Origin: Branchiostoma floridae
Lineage: Eukaryota; Chordata; Leptocardii; Amphioxiformes; Branchiostomatidae
Length of the DNA: 64,000 nt
Direction: 5' to 3'
Assembly: GCF_000003815.2 (NCBI RefSeq)
Contig: NC_049984.1
Coordinates: forward strand, 22,814,073-22,878,072
This document shows positions 43,009 through 63,420 of the stretch, piece after piece. How positions within the stretch are numbered: the first letter of the stretch is position 1; every line of letters begins with the position of its first letter. The position numbers and the translations under genes are program-made. The notes beneath the pieces are model-generated. The model was not told where the DNA came from. It saw only the letters and a list, made by a program, of their open reading frames with translations, and made no database searches.

Positions 43009-43249
43009 GGCCCCCTTTCCACTAGACGGCGATCGCGATGCGCTCTCACTGCGACCTAGATATGATATGTGTAACTTTCACACTGGGTACATCATACAAA
43101 ACGTAATAAAAGTGTGACTGAGAAGACAACAAAAACACACAAAGTGTAAAAATATTCGATTCTTTTCTATGCAATACGTTGAGCGATCTGTCAAATTTGA
43201 GGTCGCAGAGAGAGCGCGGCGAGAGCGCCGTCCTAGTAGAAAGGGGGTA
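43009..43249. mobile_element. Harbinger-like MITE, GGCCCCCTTTCC ends
   Basis: The left end GGCCCCCTTTCCACTAGACG is inverted to the right end CGTCCTAGTAGAAAGGGGG. TTA precedes it and TAT follows, a poor match to a TWA duplication. The interior has GCGCTCTC-type words. Upstream of sulfotransferase A. Confidence 0.6.
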
Positions 43250-43627
43250 TCACCAATGAACAGACGACTCCAAATCGTCACAGTGTAGCAAAAACCATGA
43301 TTTTCCAAATAGTAAGCTGATGAATCGTCGTGAAAATTTGCTATAATCCGGTCAATAATTCAAGTTGACTTGTTCAATGCAGTTAAATTTGCTGTGTCAC
43401 CGTACGGTCAGAGGTAGGTACATTTTGTCGTGTCACTTATGCAAATAACAGTGACACTTTGCACCGGCCGCGGAAAGTGCAACTCTAGTACAACCTGACT
43501 AAAATCGCGCTCCTAGCGGCCGACCCTACAGTTGCCGCCACTATTAACCCCAGCCAGCGAGAGATTGTGTAAACATAGGCTATACTATATATAGCGTATG
43601 TGACTCAGCAGCTTTGTGTTTTTCTGT

Positions 43628-44060
43628 ACCGGTACACAAAATTCAGATCCAGGTCCGGTTCAGGTCCAGATGATCAGGTCCGGACCTGAACCTGGACCTG
43701 ATTGTCTGTGAAAACTGGTGAGTGGACCATACTCAAAAGAATCTTCCATTTCGCTACAAAGAAATCTGTTTTGTGAAGTATTCGGCTCCCACTGGCGTTT
43801 TGAAATGCTACAAGGCTAACTGCCTCAGTACAATTAACTGTCAAACGTAGAAGTGACAATAGACTATACTCTACTTTGCTCTTGTCATTTTCTTTGAGCG
43901 GTAAGCCCCAAAATGTGTGAATGTCCGATCATACAATCTGTTCATTTTCCAATAGGTCCAACATCCGGTTCACCGAATTTTTTCAGGTACGGTTTTTCCG
44001 GATCGGTCCAATAAGAAAAACCGGTTTTGTACCGGTACACCGTACCGGTACCCACCCCTA
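43628..44060. mobile_element. hAT-type MITE copy 2
   Basis: Homologous to 35523-35939: CAGGTCCGGTTCAGGTCC, ACAAAGAAATCTGTTT, AACATCCGGTTCACC and CGTACCGGTACCCACCCCTA at the right end. The left end is eroded. Confidence 0.6.
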
Positions 44061-44569
44061 GTCGCCACATATATACTCACATAGTATACCACATACTTTC
44101 ACGTTGCGCTCTTTGATTTGAATTTCTAAAATAACTGTCATTCCGTGTTCAATGATAAGAGCTCATAAATCGGTTTACAAGGAGAGGGAAAAGGACAAAT
44201 GGTAAGAATGACATATGATTAAACTTTAAGTAGAAGAAAGGACACGTCAAGTGCTGTACATACTTGCGTGTATCACTTCTCTGCAGACTGTACATATGAT
44301 AGAAACTGGTTAATAGAAGCACTCCTTTGAAGTTGGCTGACCAAGGCTGTGTATTGTATATGCATTTAAGTTCGCGGGGATTTAATTTTGCGGCACCGGA
44401 AAAAAAGGAAAGTTCTCGGTGGTTTTGAGTTCGCTGAGCAGTACTTCCACTAGTGTCCTGGTATTTTTCTCAAGTGTATTTTCTCGATACCCAATGATAG
44501 TATAAAGTTTCAAACTGAAACGTCTGTAGTTGTTTCATTTGCTACGTTTCACAGCTTTCAAATTCTTTA

Positions 44570-44755
44570 CGTCTGTGAACGCATCTGTAAGCAGCGACAC
44601 CTAGTGCTGCAGTACAATGTGAACCAGTTATTATTATCCTGAGGAAGGTGACAGAGTAGATAAACGGTCACAGAAACGTCAGGCAAAGTCTGTAAAAAAG
44701 AGTCTCCTTATTCGGCTTTCAGACAGACCCTTTCAACAACCTACATACTCACAAG
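44570..44755 (+). repeat. transposon-derived sequence at sulfotransferase A promoter
   Basis: CTGTGAACGCATCTGTAAGC, CTGCAGTACAATGTGAACCA, GAGGAAGGTGACAGA, then AAAAAGAGTCTCCTTATTCGG end about 45 bp before the start codon. This matches one arm of the TIR element at 35330-35995. The same occurs at about 52440-52612 and 60660-60880. It probably supplies part of the promoter or 5' UTR. Confidence 0.65.
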
Positions 44756-44762
44756 AACAGCC

Positions 44763-49433
<4,671 letters not shown>

Positions 49434-49686
49434 TCAGTTAACAGCGAAATCATTATTCCGTTTTTGACCTAACTGTAAATCGAACAAATTTTAAAGCAGT
49501 TTCAAAATGGGCAAATATAACCATATAGTGCAAAATAAGTCAAAGAATGTCAAAGTCGATTCCAAGGTCAAAGATGTGAAAAACAATAATAAAGAATATG
49601 TTTTGTTCGGTATATCATACTCTAATTGTTCATGGTCATTCAAGCAGAGGTAGACCACGCAAAACACGTACATCAAATTTGTGATG

Positions 49687-49800
49687 ATTCTGGCTGCTCG
49701 GCTGAAGAACTGCCCAAGGCTATGGAGGATAGGGAAGGATGGAGGAAGAGAGTCATGTTCATCCGTGCAACCAGCACGCCTGAATGAAGATGATAATGAT
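49687..49800 (+). pseudogene. LINE C-terminal fragment
   Basis: Third frame reads GCSAEELPKAMEDREGWRKR then VMFIRATSTPE and stop, followed by GATGATAATGAT. This is the same LINE C-terminus as at 45190. It lies in the 3' flank of sulfotransferase A. Confidence 0.6.
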
Positions 49801-49963
49801 ATGTTCGGTCATTTGTTCAACCGTTTGTTCAAATTTCTGACAACTTGTCATGGTAGCCGGTTGTTTACACCCATATCTTTATCAAATTCAGTAGTTAAAA
49901 GCATCGTACGTATTTTGGAATCTTGAAGAACAAGTCACACTAGTGTAGTTTTGTACAAGTCGA

Positions 49964-49969
49964 AATAAA
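49964..49969 (+). terminator. candidate poly(A) signal of sulfotransferase A
   Basis: AATAAA in CGAAATAAAGTATTTAGCTG; the same context follows sulfotransferase B at 56953. This implies a 3' UTR of about 540 nt that includes the LINE fragment. Confidence 0.6.
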
Positions 49970-50499
49970 GTATTTAGCTGAATCACTGTGAGACTTGGGC
50001 ATGCATGCGTTTGTTTGTCAGTTTGTTTGTTTGTTTGTTTTCTTTGCTGCCAAGTATGGCAGAGCGTTAGCTTGTAGTATGATTTGATATTCTTGGTGCC
50101 AGCCCTTTCAGTTTCCCTGCGTTCTTTCTGTCGCTTGTGAAGCCCAGTAATATGTCGTCCTACTTTCGTCTAACCTGGAATCCAGTCTCTCGCTAGCTCG
50201 GCCTTATACCGTAGTTAGTGCAGGCTCTCTACTTTCGTCAACAACAACATGAAAATGTGCATTCATTTAGCCGTTGCGCACGCGTTTTACGTTTTACAAG
50301 CCGCCTGTGCCCATCTGTTTGTTGGAAGATCACAATTTTTATACATCATGCTTCTGTGGTGCAATGATGTTGCAGCATCTCTCCCTGAATATTAGTATGC
50401 AATGCTAGAGGGTTGATCGAACTAACAATGTAAAGAAAAAGTAGGAAAAGCTGCAATTTGTTTTGTTCAAATTTTGCGTAGTATAGCTTTAAAAGTTGG

Positions 50500-52440
50500 A
50501 GTAATGACACCGTTACACGGGTCACCACTTTGCTTAGCCTCCTTCACAGACTTCTAGGAGCGCCGGTATCTATATTTTTGGAAAGGACCGCTGATTGGCG
50601 ATTTTTTCAACATGCGCTACATGTATGGCAATGGAGTAAAAAGAAAGATATATATGTAGGCTCTCTAATACTGGGGGATTTTTTACGCTGGAAAACGATC
50701 TTGGTGAAAATAGGGACATGCCCCCCCCCCCCCCCATAATTTATAGGGGATGTTTATTGCCCGGAGGTTAACTGCAAGTACATGGTAGAAACACAGGGAA
50801 CATACATGTGACAATGGATATACATACATATCATTGTAAACAGAGACTTATCGAATACATATTTAATTACATTGTACTAGTGCTGGCTATTTCTAAACAG
50901 GTCATGGGTTTGACTTCTATTTTGGAAGCAGAGAAAGACGAAAATTCCCACTGTTTCTACAATTTGTGTATACGCCACTGCTCTTAAGGTGCACTCTCAC
51001 TGCACTTGCATTTGGGAAAAGTTTGCGCCATTGCAGGGTTCGTTCCCCGCGTCCCCCCTTGTGGGTTTTTCCCCGATTTTTTTAAAATTTAGATATGGGT
51101 TATAGGACAAAGTAAGGCTTTAATAGAAGGCGCCAAAATACACAAAAAGTAAGAAAATTCGTTTCTTTATCTCTGAAATTCGTTGAGTATCTTTCGAACC
51201 CCGCAGTGACGCAAGATTGACGCAAGTGCAGTGAGAGTGCACCTTCAGTCTGCGAAGGACTGTACATTGTACACCGAGGCTACGCACATGCGTCCGACAT
51301 TCACCAATCGTTAAACATTAACCATTAACCAGAGCGGCTGAAGTAAAGGTAAGGTACAGTTTTACTGCAAAATTAGTAAGACCATTGCGTGCGTACGCCT
51401 TTTCACTGTTGAAATCATGAATGGAACGAACGTTATACTCTTTCTTTCGAGTCCCTTTATGCATGTCTTCTTGTAAAAATGTAGCGACCAGCACTAGAAA
51501 CAAGGCACAATGTTGTTGTTGGTGTTCTCATGATCATGGCTTGGGCTCTCCTTATTAGTGGGTAACGTTATGTATGTGGTAATATATGGGCTTTTCCATT
51601 GTAAGCTGATAAATTGTAGTGAAAATTTGCTGTAGTCAGCCGGTCACATCATTCAAGTTGAACAGTGCAGTAGTTAATTTTGCTGTCTCATCGTACGGTT
51701 AGAGGTAGGTAAATTTTGCTGTATCACTTACGCAAATAACAATCAACGTTAAACCTTTGCACCAAACAGTATACGCTAGTAACGTATATGTGAGTCAGCA
51801 AATTTGTGCTTTTGGAAGAATGGTGGTGCATACGTACATACTGACAAAATTTGAATTTGTAACTGCTTTCTCGGGTTGGAAGTGCTTGGGCTTGTATACA
51901 CAATTATACAGAGAGGGGAAAAGAGAAAAATAGCGAGTGTGACATACATGTATAACGTTAAAGTAGAGGAAAAGACAACTAAAGTGCAGTACAAGCACAC
52001 ATGCGTAAATCACCAAATAAGGAATTAATTTGCATAATTCATTAGGAAATTGTAAAATTCCGTTGTTTTCTATAATTGGGCGTCAATGAATGTAACACAC
52101 GTAAATTATGATAGATGGGACATAAACAGATACCAACTTTGCAAATGACCAAATGATTTGCATAATGTATACAAAAATCGCAAAAACGCTTTGATGATTA
52201 ATAATGGCACTTTTATGATTGTGACATGTGTACGTTAGTCAATTATGAACATCACCATGCATAATCATGTAAATGTGTGTCATGTAAAGGGGTCTCTAGT
52301 TCTTTCAATTTATCACAAAAATCTATAGTGCGCCGAGCAGTGATGCAAGTAGTGCCTGGTATCATTTTTCATCTATCGATAACGGATGATGATAGAAAGT
52401 TTCATGAGCAAACCACAACGTCTGCCTTGGCTTGTTGCGT
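50500..52440. other. intergenic unit between sulfotransferases A and B
   Basis: No gene seen. Blocks match the upstream of A: AGACTTCTAGGAGCGCCGG (50550 and 42540), ACACATTAACC/AAACATTAACC (51312 and 42750), GTGTGACATACATG and GTAGAGGAAAAGACAAC. These define the duplication unit. It contains the MITE at 50997-51244. Confidence 0.6.
50997..51244. mobile_element. MITE, AGGTGCACTCTCACTGCAC ends (copy 1)
   Basis: Left AGGTGCACTCTCACTGCACT and right AGTGCAGTGAGAGTGCACCT are exact inverses. TTA and TCA flank it. The arms continue with TTGCGCCATTGCAGGGTTCG-type words. A second copy is at 54031-54284. Confidence 0.75.
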
Positions 52441-52612
52441 TCCGTAGCTTTCACATACTTTATTGCGTCTGTGACCGCATTGCAATGTAAACCAGTACAA
52501 CCAGTACTAGTGCTGCAGTAAAATGTGAACCAGTCAGAATCGCACTGACCGAAACGTCAGTGTAAATAAAGCAAGGGTTGCGAAAAAAGAGTCCCTTTAT
52601 TCAGATTTCAGA
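52440..52612 (+). repeat. transposon-derived sequence at sulfotransferase B promoter
   Basis: GCTGCAGTAAAATGTGAACC, CCGAAACGTCAGTGTAAATA and AAAAAGAGTCCCTTTATTCA, about 50 bp upstream of the start codon. Counterpart of 44570-44755. Confidence 0.65.
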
Positions 52613-52659
52613 GCCTTTCAACAACCTACATACTCACAAGAGAAGTAACAAGAGCAGCC

Positions 52660-56453
<3,794 letters not shown>

Positions 56454-56952
56454 TCAGTTAACAGAGAAATCATTTCTTCCGTTTTTGACCAAACTGTAAA
56501 TTGAACAAAACTGCTTCAAAATGGGCAAATATAACGTATGACGTATGGTGCAAAAAAATATAGGAAAATTGGAAACTATATAGTGGAAGAATATGCCAAA
56601 TGCATGTGTGCACAGTCGATCCCAGGGTCAAAGAAGAAGATATGAAAGAAAGAAAATGAAGAATCTGTTGGTCGGTATACCATATTCTATTTCTTTAGTT
56701 AGTTGTTCAACCAGGCCACTTTGATTTCATGAACAATGAAAGCAACATTTTTGGCCTAACCTTTTTCGTACGCTCGCAAGAGTTTTTGATTCCCAGAGAA
56801 TGCCATCTATATAATCGAATTAATATGCCCTGAGTCATCAGGCACCAATTCTAAAAGATCATCAGTTTTCGTGTTGCCATGGCAACCGGTTGTTTACATG
56901 CATAGCTATATAGAATTCAGTAGTATCGGTTGAAAAGCAATGTATCTGTCTA

Positions 56953-56958
56953 AATAAA
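56953..56958 (+). terminator. candidate poly(A) signal of sulfotransferase B
   Basis: AATAAA in CTAAATAAAGTATTTCAGCTG, the homologue of 49964 downstream of A. Confidence 0.6.
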
Positions 56959-57212
56959 GTATTTCAGCTGAATCACTGTGAGACTTGTATGAATTGGGAG
57001 AACGTGCGTGTGTTTGTCAGTTTGCTGATTCGCGATTTTCAACATGGACTGATAATATTAAGGTTTCCAAATGTCGGAGGGAGATTTTTGCGTGCGCCAA
57101 TGATTTCTCGGGCATCAGAGAACCTAGTTTATGATGGAAATCTTGAATCCCCCCCCCCCCCCCCCCATATAAACGTGCCTCATAGAAGTCTACGTAGGAG
57201 GCTAGGCTTTGC

Positions 57213-58300
57213 CTTAACCTGGAATCCAGTCTACAGTGACACGGCCTACCGTAGTTAGTGTAGGCTCTCTACGGGGCCAGTGCAGCTCTCAGCCGCCGGG
57301 GTAATAATTCACACCCGGTAGGATTTTCACCCGGTTACACTTTGCCCAGTGGGAGTTAATGGACCCTTCCAGCCGAACACCATTAGCCCCGCCCCCTGTT
57401 CGATCTCGGGTTCTATTTCAAAACCTCGGTCAAAAACGGCGCGAGTTGCAAAAACATGGCCGCCGCCGCTATTCAGTTGAGGATACTGACTGACTTCGGT
57501 TTAGCTTTTGGGGCCCGAAATCCTCTCAGAACGGGCGAAAGAAAAATGCTATGCATTCCTTGTGTAAGGCTACATACACTGGGTACATACACTCGTTTGA
57601 AGAGGGGCGGAAATAGCTGCGGTAAGGGCGATATAATTTCAGTCCGAGCGGAAGCGGGAGGCGCTCCATAATATTACCTTGTTGGTGGGCAAGAGTACCC
57701 GGTTTCTGACATGCGGTTGATGCAGGTGTAAAGCTGGTACATATATCTGTGACAGGTTTTCCTACTGCGTTTGTTGCATGCATGGCATTTGCATACATGC
57801 TCTGGAGAAAACCCAAATTAAGAATAAAGCAGCTCGGTCACTCACGGAGAGGGAGCTTGTACCACATGCCAAATATAAGACCCTATAGACAAAGTCCGCC
57901 AGTGCAGAATTCCGTCTCTTCTACGTACACTGCTTACATGTACATCCTACCCAGGAACAAAGTAATGCTATGAAGCGCCTACACTTGCCAAAACAACTAT
58001 ACTCAGCCGGTGTAGTCTTCAACAAAAAGGGCATGGCATTTTTCTGCCGCCATTTCTGTCCCACTAGGGCTGTTTTTGACCGAGTATTCGAAATAGAACA
58101 GGTGATTCTATTTGTTCGATATGGCATTCTGCTGGAAGGGTCCATTGCCGGCCGGCTAACATTTTGGCTAATCATCCCTCTGCGTGAAAATCCTACCGGG
58201 TGTGGCCGATTACCCCGGCGGCTGAGAGCTGCACTGGCCCCGTACAAAGCCTGCACTAACTACGGTAGGCCGAGCCAGGAGTAGACTGGATTCCAGGTTA
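57213..58300. mobile_element. 1.1-kb TIR element with 8-bp target duplication
   Basis: The left end TTAACCTGGAATCCAGTCTAC and the right end GTAGACTGGATTCCAGGTTA begin inverted repeats of about 130 bp that include CCTACCGTAGTTAGTG, GTGCAGCTCTCAGCCGCCGG and ACACCCGGTAGGATTTTCAC. GGCTTTGC flanks both sides (57205-57212 and 58301-58308). No transposase; short frames inside are not recognisable. A fragment is near 50170-50230. Upstream of sulfotransferase C. Confidence 0.7.
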
Positions 58301-59439
58301 GGCTTTGCTTATGTGGCTACGCACATGCGCCCGACAGGCCGTTATACATTAACCATGAACTTTGAAACTGCTCGCCTCATACAGACGGCGTCTAGAGCTA
58401 CTGAAGTCCAGGTAAGAAACACTTTTGCCGCACAATTAGTACGACCATCGCGTGTGTACGCCTTTTCACTGTTGAAAACATGAAGATACATTGTCTTCTT
58501 TCTGAGACTCTCTTGATGCATGTCTTCTTGCATGCACAAATGTAGCGACATACATTTAAGAAGTGAAGTACATGAAGTTATCTTTTGACCTCGTTGGCTT
58601 AAGTTGGCTTCGGCTCTCCTTATTGTTGGACAGTCGACATTATATCGTCATAATTTAGCGCAAATAGGACTTCTCCATAGTAATAGGATAAATTGTCCTG
58701 AAAGTTTGCTACACTCTGTTCACAGTGCGAAAGAATACATAATTTGCAGTCTCACCGCACGGTCACAGGTAGATTTGATCAGTTATGCAAACAGTTACAC
58801 TTTAGACTAGCATGTGTGACTTTGCAACTTCGTGCCTATATGGAAGTATGGTCGTCACGTACAAACAAAAATAACCTATATGCTTCCAATTCCAAATTGC
58901 GCTTTTGGATTTAACGTTTTAACTGCCATTCCGGGTGGGAAGAGCTCTTCAATGCCATTGGCATGAACAATTACAAATTAGATCAAATGAAAGAAATAGT
59001 AAGGTTGACAAATTAAGTCGAAGAAAAGACACACCAATTTCTAGCCTGGTATCCAGCCGTGTCATAGCTTCCGAGTCTCTTTTGTCAGACGAAACTCGGG
59101 AGCGGGGCAGTATACTATAAAAGAAGAACTTGATTGCGCGACAATTGTAACAGGTACAATGTATGGCAATCTGAATATACATGGGAGGTGAACTATATAC
59201 TATTCCAAATATCTAACAACTAATCTATTCTAATGTAACAGTATAAACAATCTAGTTAATATCGCACAAGCTAATACTTCAGATCATTATGTCAATATAG
59301 CATTGTCTCGTTTTTGCGAGGAGTTGTAAATGAATTGGCCTACGCAGGTAAATATATGAACAGGACATGATAATAACATATACATGTAGAATATCTCTGT
59401 CTTGGCATGTGGTAGTACTGTATCGGACTCACATGCAAT

Positions 59440-59625
59440 AGATTGTAATAACTTTTAGGCGGTCTTCTTCGTAAGTCGTATAATCCATTACGAAGTGGAA
59501 TACGTTCTCAGTACCATTATGGCATGTTGGACACAGTCTCTTATTGGCTGGTGTGTTGCAGTGTCGGCCCTTTTCAATTTGTAGGGTGTGAGCACTAATC
59601 CTTAGCTGTGTTATGTTAGGTTATT
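59440..59625 (-). pseudogene. LINE C-terminal fragment
   Basis: Minus strand reads RISAHTLQIEKGRHCNTP and KRLCPTCHNGTENVFHFV, the zinc-knuckle-like C-terminus common in non-LTR retrotransposon ORF2. Everything else is lost. Confidence 0.6.
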
Positions 59626-59639
59626 TCTAAAAAAGATTG

Positions 59640-59945
59640 TTTCGAACAGATGAGAGATATTTGATTGGTTCTTTAGGCACAACCAGGGAGTACTTACTTC
59701 CAATGTTTCGATGTCAATCAGACACCAACCATCATCAGGGTAGAATGACTGGAAACTAGTACTACTTCTTGCTGCCACTTGTAGCCGATGTAGGTGGCGC
59801 TGCAGCAGCAAGAATGCTGTTCCGAACGTGGCTCAGCTTGTACCCCCCCTCGTCTCTGTTCATGACTGGAGCTGCTTTTTCTGATCCAGACCGCCTCCTT
59901 ATAATCCACCGTGTTCTTCTGCTTAAAGAACATTACTATATGAAT
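59640..59945 (-). pseudogene. Penelope-like element 3' fragment
   Basis: Minus strand reads KNTVDYKEAVWIRKSSSS then, after a frame change in a G run, GGYKLSHVRNSILAAAAPP: the end of a GIY-YIG-type endonuclease tail. The following 3' region has GATGATGGTTGGTGTCTGAT and GACATCGAAACATTGG, which I associate with Penelope-like elements. This rests on memory of the family only. Confidence 0.5.
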
Positions 59946-60659
59946 AATTGCCAACCTGATAAAGTTATTTAAGAATTGTTTTTTCGATTTTACAATGTAC
60001 AATAAGTGCTACGAAGAGACTCTGGAGCTACAATACGGCGGGATACCAGGCAAGCCAACTGCAATACACCCGTCCATGCATCACCGGTCTGTAGACTAAA
60101 AGAAACTGGCCAATAGATTCAATATTTTCCTGGAGGAATTGGCTGGACAAATAGTGTGTATTTCTGCGATCATTGTGGCCACATATCCCCCCATATCAAT
60201 CAAAATTTCATGCCTACCGGAGGACCTGCTCTCCGGGCATATGGTCAGGGCACGGGGCCACTGCGCCCTTGTTCCCTCCTAAAACAAGAACGGCAATCCA
60301 AAAATGATTGAAATAGTAACGATTGTCTCTTACAGTCTCACTGGAGGTTAACATCAGACAAACCAAGCCTGGGAATGAATGGTCTGGATGTTTAGTACTA
60401 TGGTGTGGCAGCACTTTTTTTATTATTTTTGATGGCTTTTTTTTCGCCTGCGCCGTTAGTATTGGGGTCTCCAGAAAATGTCATCCATAAAATCAAGTCG
60501 GTGTGGCCTTAGGACAGGGCATCTTCAACCCACTCTTTCCAGTCGGCTGCTGAATCATATTTTTCTCAAGAACATTTATTATGTGCCAAGCAGTATACGT
60601 TCTGCCATCAGTATGCTGATATCATTTCTCATATCTAATTTCTTATGCCTGTTGATAGA

Positions 60660-60880
60660 AAAAGTTTTAAACGAAACGTCCGTAGTTATTTTTTGTTTTG
60701 TTACGTTCCACACTTCACATACTTTACGTTTGTGACCGCATCGGTTACAAGCTAGGCTGCAGTACAATGTGAACCAGTCACATTTTCCCTGAGGAAGGTG
60801 ACAGACGGTCTCCAAAACTTCGGTGTAAATAAATCAATGGTTATCAGACTGAAAAAAATCTCTTTATTCAGCTTTCAGAC
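60660..60880 (+). repeat. transposon-derived sequence at sulfotransferase C promoter
   Basis: ACGAAACGTCCGTAG, GCTGCAGTACAATGTGAACC, GAGGAAGGTGACAGACGGTC and TCTCTTTATTCAGC, about 40 bp upstream of the start. Counterpart of 44570 and 52440. Confidence 0.65.
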
Positions 60881-60914
60881 CCTGTCGACAATCCACATAC
60901 TCACAAGAGCAGCC

Positions 60915-62927
60915 ATGTCTACCTACAAGGAGAGAGGGGTCATGTTTCTAACTGACGTTGTGCCACGTTCCAACCTGGAACTCCTAAAAACTTTTGACAT
61001 CAGAGACGACGACATCATGTTGATCACCTACCCCAAAGCTGGTGAGTATTCGTACGATTTATTTTTTATTCATTTATTTGTTCAGCTGTTTACAAACAGC
61101 CAGGGTTGCCAAGGGCTAACCATGGAAGGAAAAGTACATGTTACATATTATATACAATCACTAACATTAGCTTAGAAACAATAATGGTACACGCTAAAAG
61201 TCACATATCATGAGGTAGTACAAGTTCTGACATTAATAAGGAACAGAGAATGGATCACCGAGGGAGAGCCAGGCTTTGGCTGTGAAGGATGATAATGTGG
61301 TAGCTGTTTGTGTTTCAAGTGGAAGATTGTTCCATAACTGAGTGGCTCTGTGGAAGAAGGTTTTCTGGGTTCGTGCACTTTTGGGAATTGGTATTGACAA
61401 GTTGTTTCCGTTTCTAAGAGGGTATCTAGATTGAATGGCTGATGATCTGGAAGTAGGTACGAGGTTGCAGAGGTGAGGTGGGCAGTGTCCATTCGTCAGT
61501 TTGAAGAGGGCAGTCAGAGTGTGAAACTTACTGCGGAAGCTGAGCGATGGAAGGCCCAGTTGAGAGTAGACGGTACGGTAGGAAGGATAAGGAAGTTCAT
61601 GGTGCCTACCTATCATTCTACCCACCCGGTACTGAACAGACTCAACCAGTTTCTCATACCGTTTGGTGAGGCCAGACCAAACGATATCTGCGTACTCGAG
61701 CACTGGTCTTGTCAGGGTTTTGTACAGCTGCAGCAGTATACTTTGGGGTATTTTCTTCCTAAGGGCGCAAAGCATGCCGGCAGTCCGTCTTGCCTTGCTA
61801 GTTGTAGCTTCGACGTGGAGAGACCAACTAAGTCTGTAGGTAATGGTCACGCCTAGATGTTTGTGACTGTGCGCAACCTGGAGAGTACGTAGTTCCTGCT
61901 AGGGTGACTGGGGTGATGGTTGTGGGAGAGGACGGTTCGTGAGATACATGACTTGACATTTGTCCCTGTTAGCTTCAAGTTTCCAGTCTTGTAACCAGTC
62001 AGCTACGCCTACAGTAGCAAGATCCTTGTATAGTGAGTCTATAACAGTAGAAATGGATCGATGAGCAGTTGAAAGTGAGCTGCCGTCTGCGAACGAATTC
62101 GCCTCCTACATGGTACAACAGGAGGGCAGGTCGTTAATGTACAGTATGAAAAGTGTAGGTCCTAGAATCGAACCTTGTGGAACATCAGCAATAGTGTATT
62201 TTCAGCAAGAGCGTATTCGTACGATGATATGAAGTTCTCAAATTTACCGTCGCTAAGAAGGCTATGCAATCGGAAGCGTCTGTCTGTCGAGTCTTGTTTG
62301 CAAACAGTACAATCCTGGATGGATGGTCTAGATAATTTCGAATGAGCGTAAATCTTGATAAGATCTCGATGATTTTTGTGGTCTCACCAAGACATCGACT
62401 TAGCGGCTACTAGTCACGCACGGTACTGCAGCTGAACTTCCGATTTTGAAATCTCGTGTTCTGGACAAGCCATGGTCGTTTAGAGTAAGAGGGATACACT
62501 TGCGCCTCCTAGTGGCTTTTGTAAACTATAGCAGCCTACTTTGTTAAGGCTGCAATACTATAGACAACTTCCGATGATTTGGCGAAGACATGTGGTCGTG
62601 GAACTCTATAGTTATACCACTGTCCATTGGTATTGCTAGAGATTATCGAGATTTTGCTGTCTTTAAGAAAATGGTAGCTTTCATGAAATGATTTGTTTGA
62701 CATTTCCAGGCACTTGGTGGCTCCATCAAGTGGTGAAACAGATTCTGGCCGCACAGGGAGTTAAAGATGAGAAGTATTTGGGAAACATACCCAACCTTAT
62801 CGCATCAACAGTGCCTGGAAAAGGCCCTCTGGCGGAACTCTTCAAAACTGCACCTTCTCCTCGGGTACTGGCGACTCACGTACCAGTGGAATTTCTCCCG
62901 GATGGTTTGCTCGGTTCCAAGGCGAAG
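60915..62927 (+). CDS. cytosolic sulfotransferase C, first two exons (partial)
   Basis: Exon 1 60915-61041 and exon 2 62710-62927, followed by GTAAGG. The remaining four exons expected from A and B lie beyond 64000. The PAPS loop is TYPKAGTWW. The likely catalytic His is in LATHVP with Ala in place of the usual Lys. The variable part of exon 2 reads NLIASTVPGKGPLAELF, different from A and B. Intron 1 contains a 1.15-kb LINE insertion close to the donor site. No stop or frameshift is visible in the two exons. Confidence 0.9.
61059..62212 (-). mobile_element. 5'-truncated CR1/L2-like LINE insertion
   Basis: Minus strand reads DVPQGSILGPTLFILYINDL, then FADGSSL where an active RT has the YADD-type box, then LGVTITYRLSW, TRPVLEYADIVW and HRATQLWNNLP. 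The 3' tail is an AATAAA-rich run at 61059-61080. A 13-bp duplication, GTATTCGTACGAT, flanks it (61046-61058 and 62213-62225). At least two in-frame stops. It is in intron 1 of sulfotransferase C. Confidence 0.85.
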
Positions 62928-63016
62928 GTAAGGGACGTATGCGTTGCAGTGTACAGGTGGGGTCACACATGCGTATATATTCAAGTCCGTTTGTTTGAGG
63001 TGCGTATGAAGCTCTT
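62928..63016 (+). other. intron 2 start of sulfotransferase C
   Basis: Begins with the donor GTAAGG. No feature seen before the foldback element at 63017. From 63420 to 64000 I also see only intron sequence, comparable to 53640-54010 in unit B (CAGCCAATCACA, GTGATTGG). Confidence 0.5.
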
Positions 63017-63420
63017 AGTCTCTACCAGGCTCCACAGGTCGCGGGAAAAATAGTACAAATTGGACAAATATAGATACATAACATTCCAGATGAGTTAGCT
63101 GACCGAGAAGCATGGTTAAGCCCACTTTACAAATCAAGACTTTAGCTCGGCCGAGTTGTCAGCGAGCTCTTAATTACGAGGAGGCATGACCCTGATGCCG
63201 ACGAACAAATGGCAGAGTTTCTTCGTCGGCATCAGGGTTATACCTCCTTGTAATTTAGAGCTAGCTGACAACTCGGCCGAGCAAAATTCTTGATTTGTAA
63301 AGGGGGCTTAAAGGGGGCTTTAGCGACCCAGCTAACTCGTCCGACATGTTACCTGTTTAAGGTTGTCCAATTTTTATTATTTTTCAAACGACCTATAGGG
63401 CCTGGTGGAGGCAAATACTC
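63017..63420. mobile_element. 400-bp foldback element
   Basis: Two arms of about 195 bp: AGTCTCTACCAGGCTCCACA, AAATTGGACAA, GAGTTAGCTG, then TACAAATCAAGA, GCTCGGCCGAGTTGTCAGC and CCCTGATGCCGACGAA, each found inverted on the right. Its ends match those of the MITE at 53720-53869. The centre is only about 10 bp, so it can form a long hairpin. Intron 2 of sulfotransferase C. Confidence 0.8.

Noticed and set aside
57456-58284. Frames inside the 1.1-kb TIR element
   Set aside because: Short, without recognisable transposase motifs. The element looks nonautonomous.
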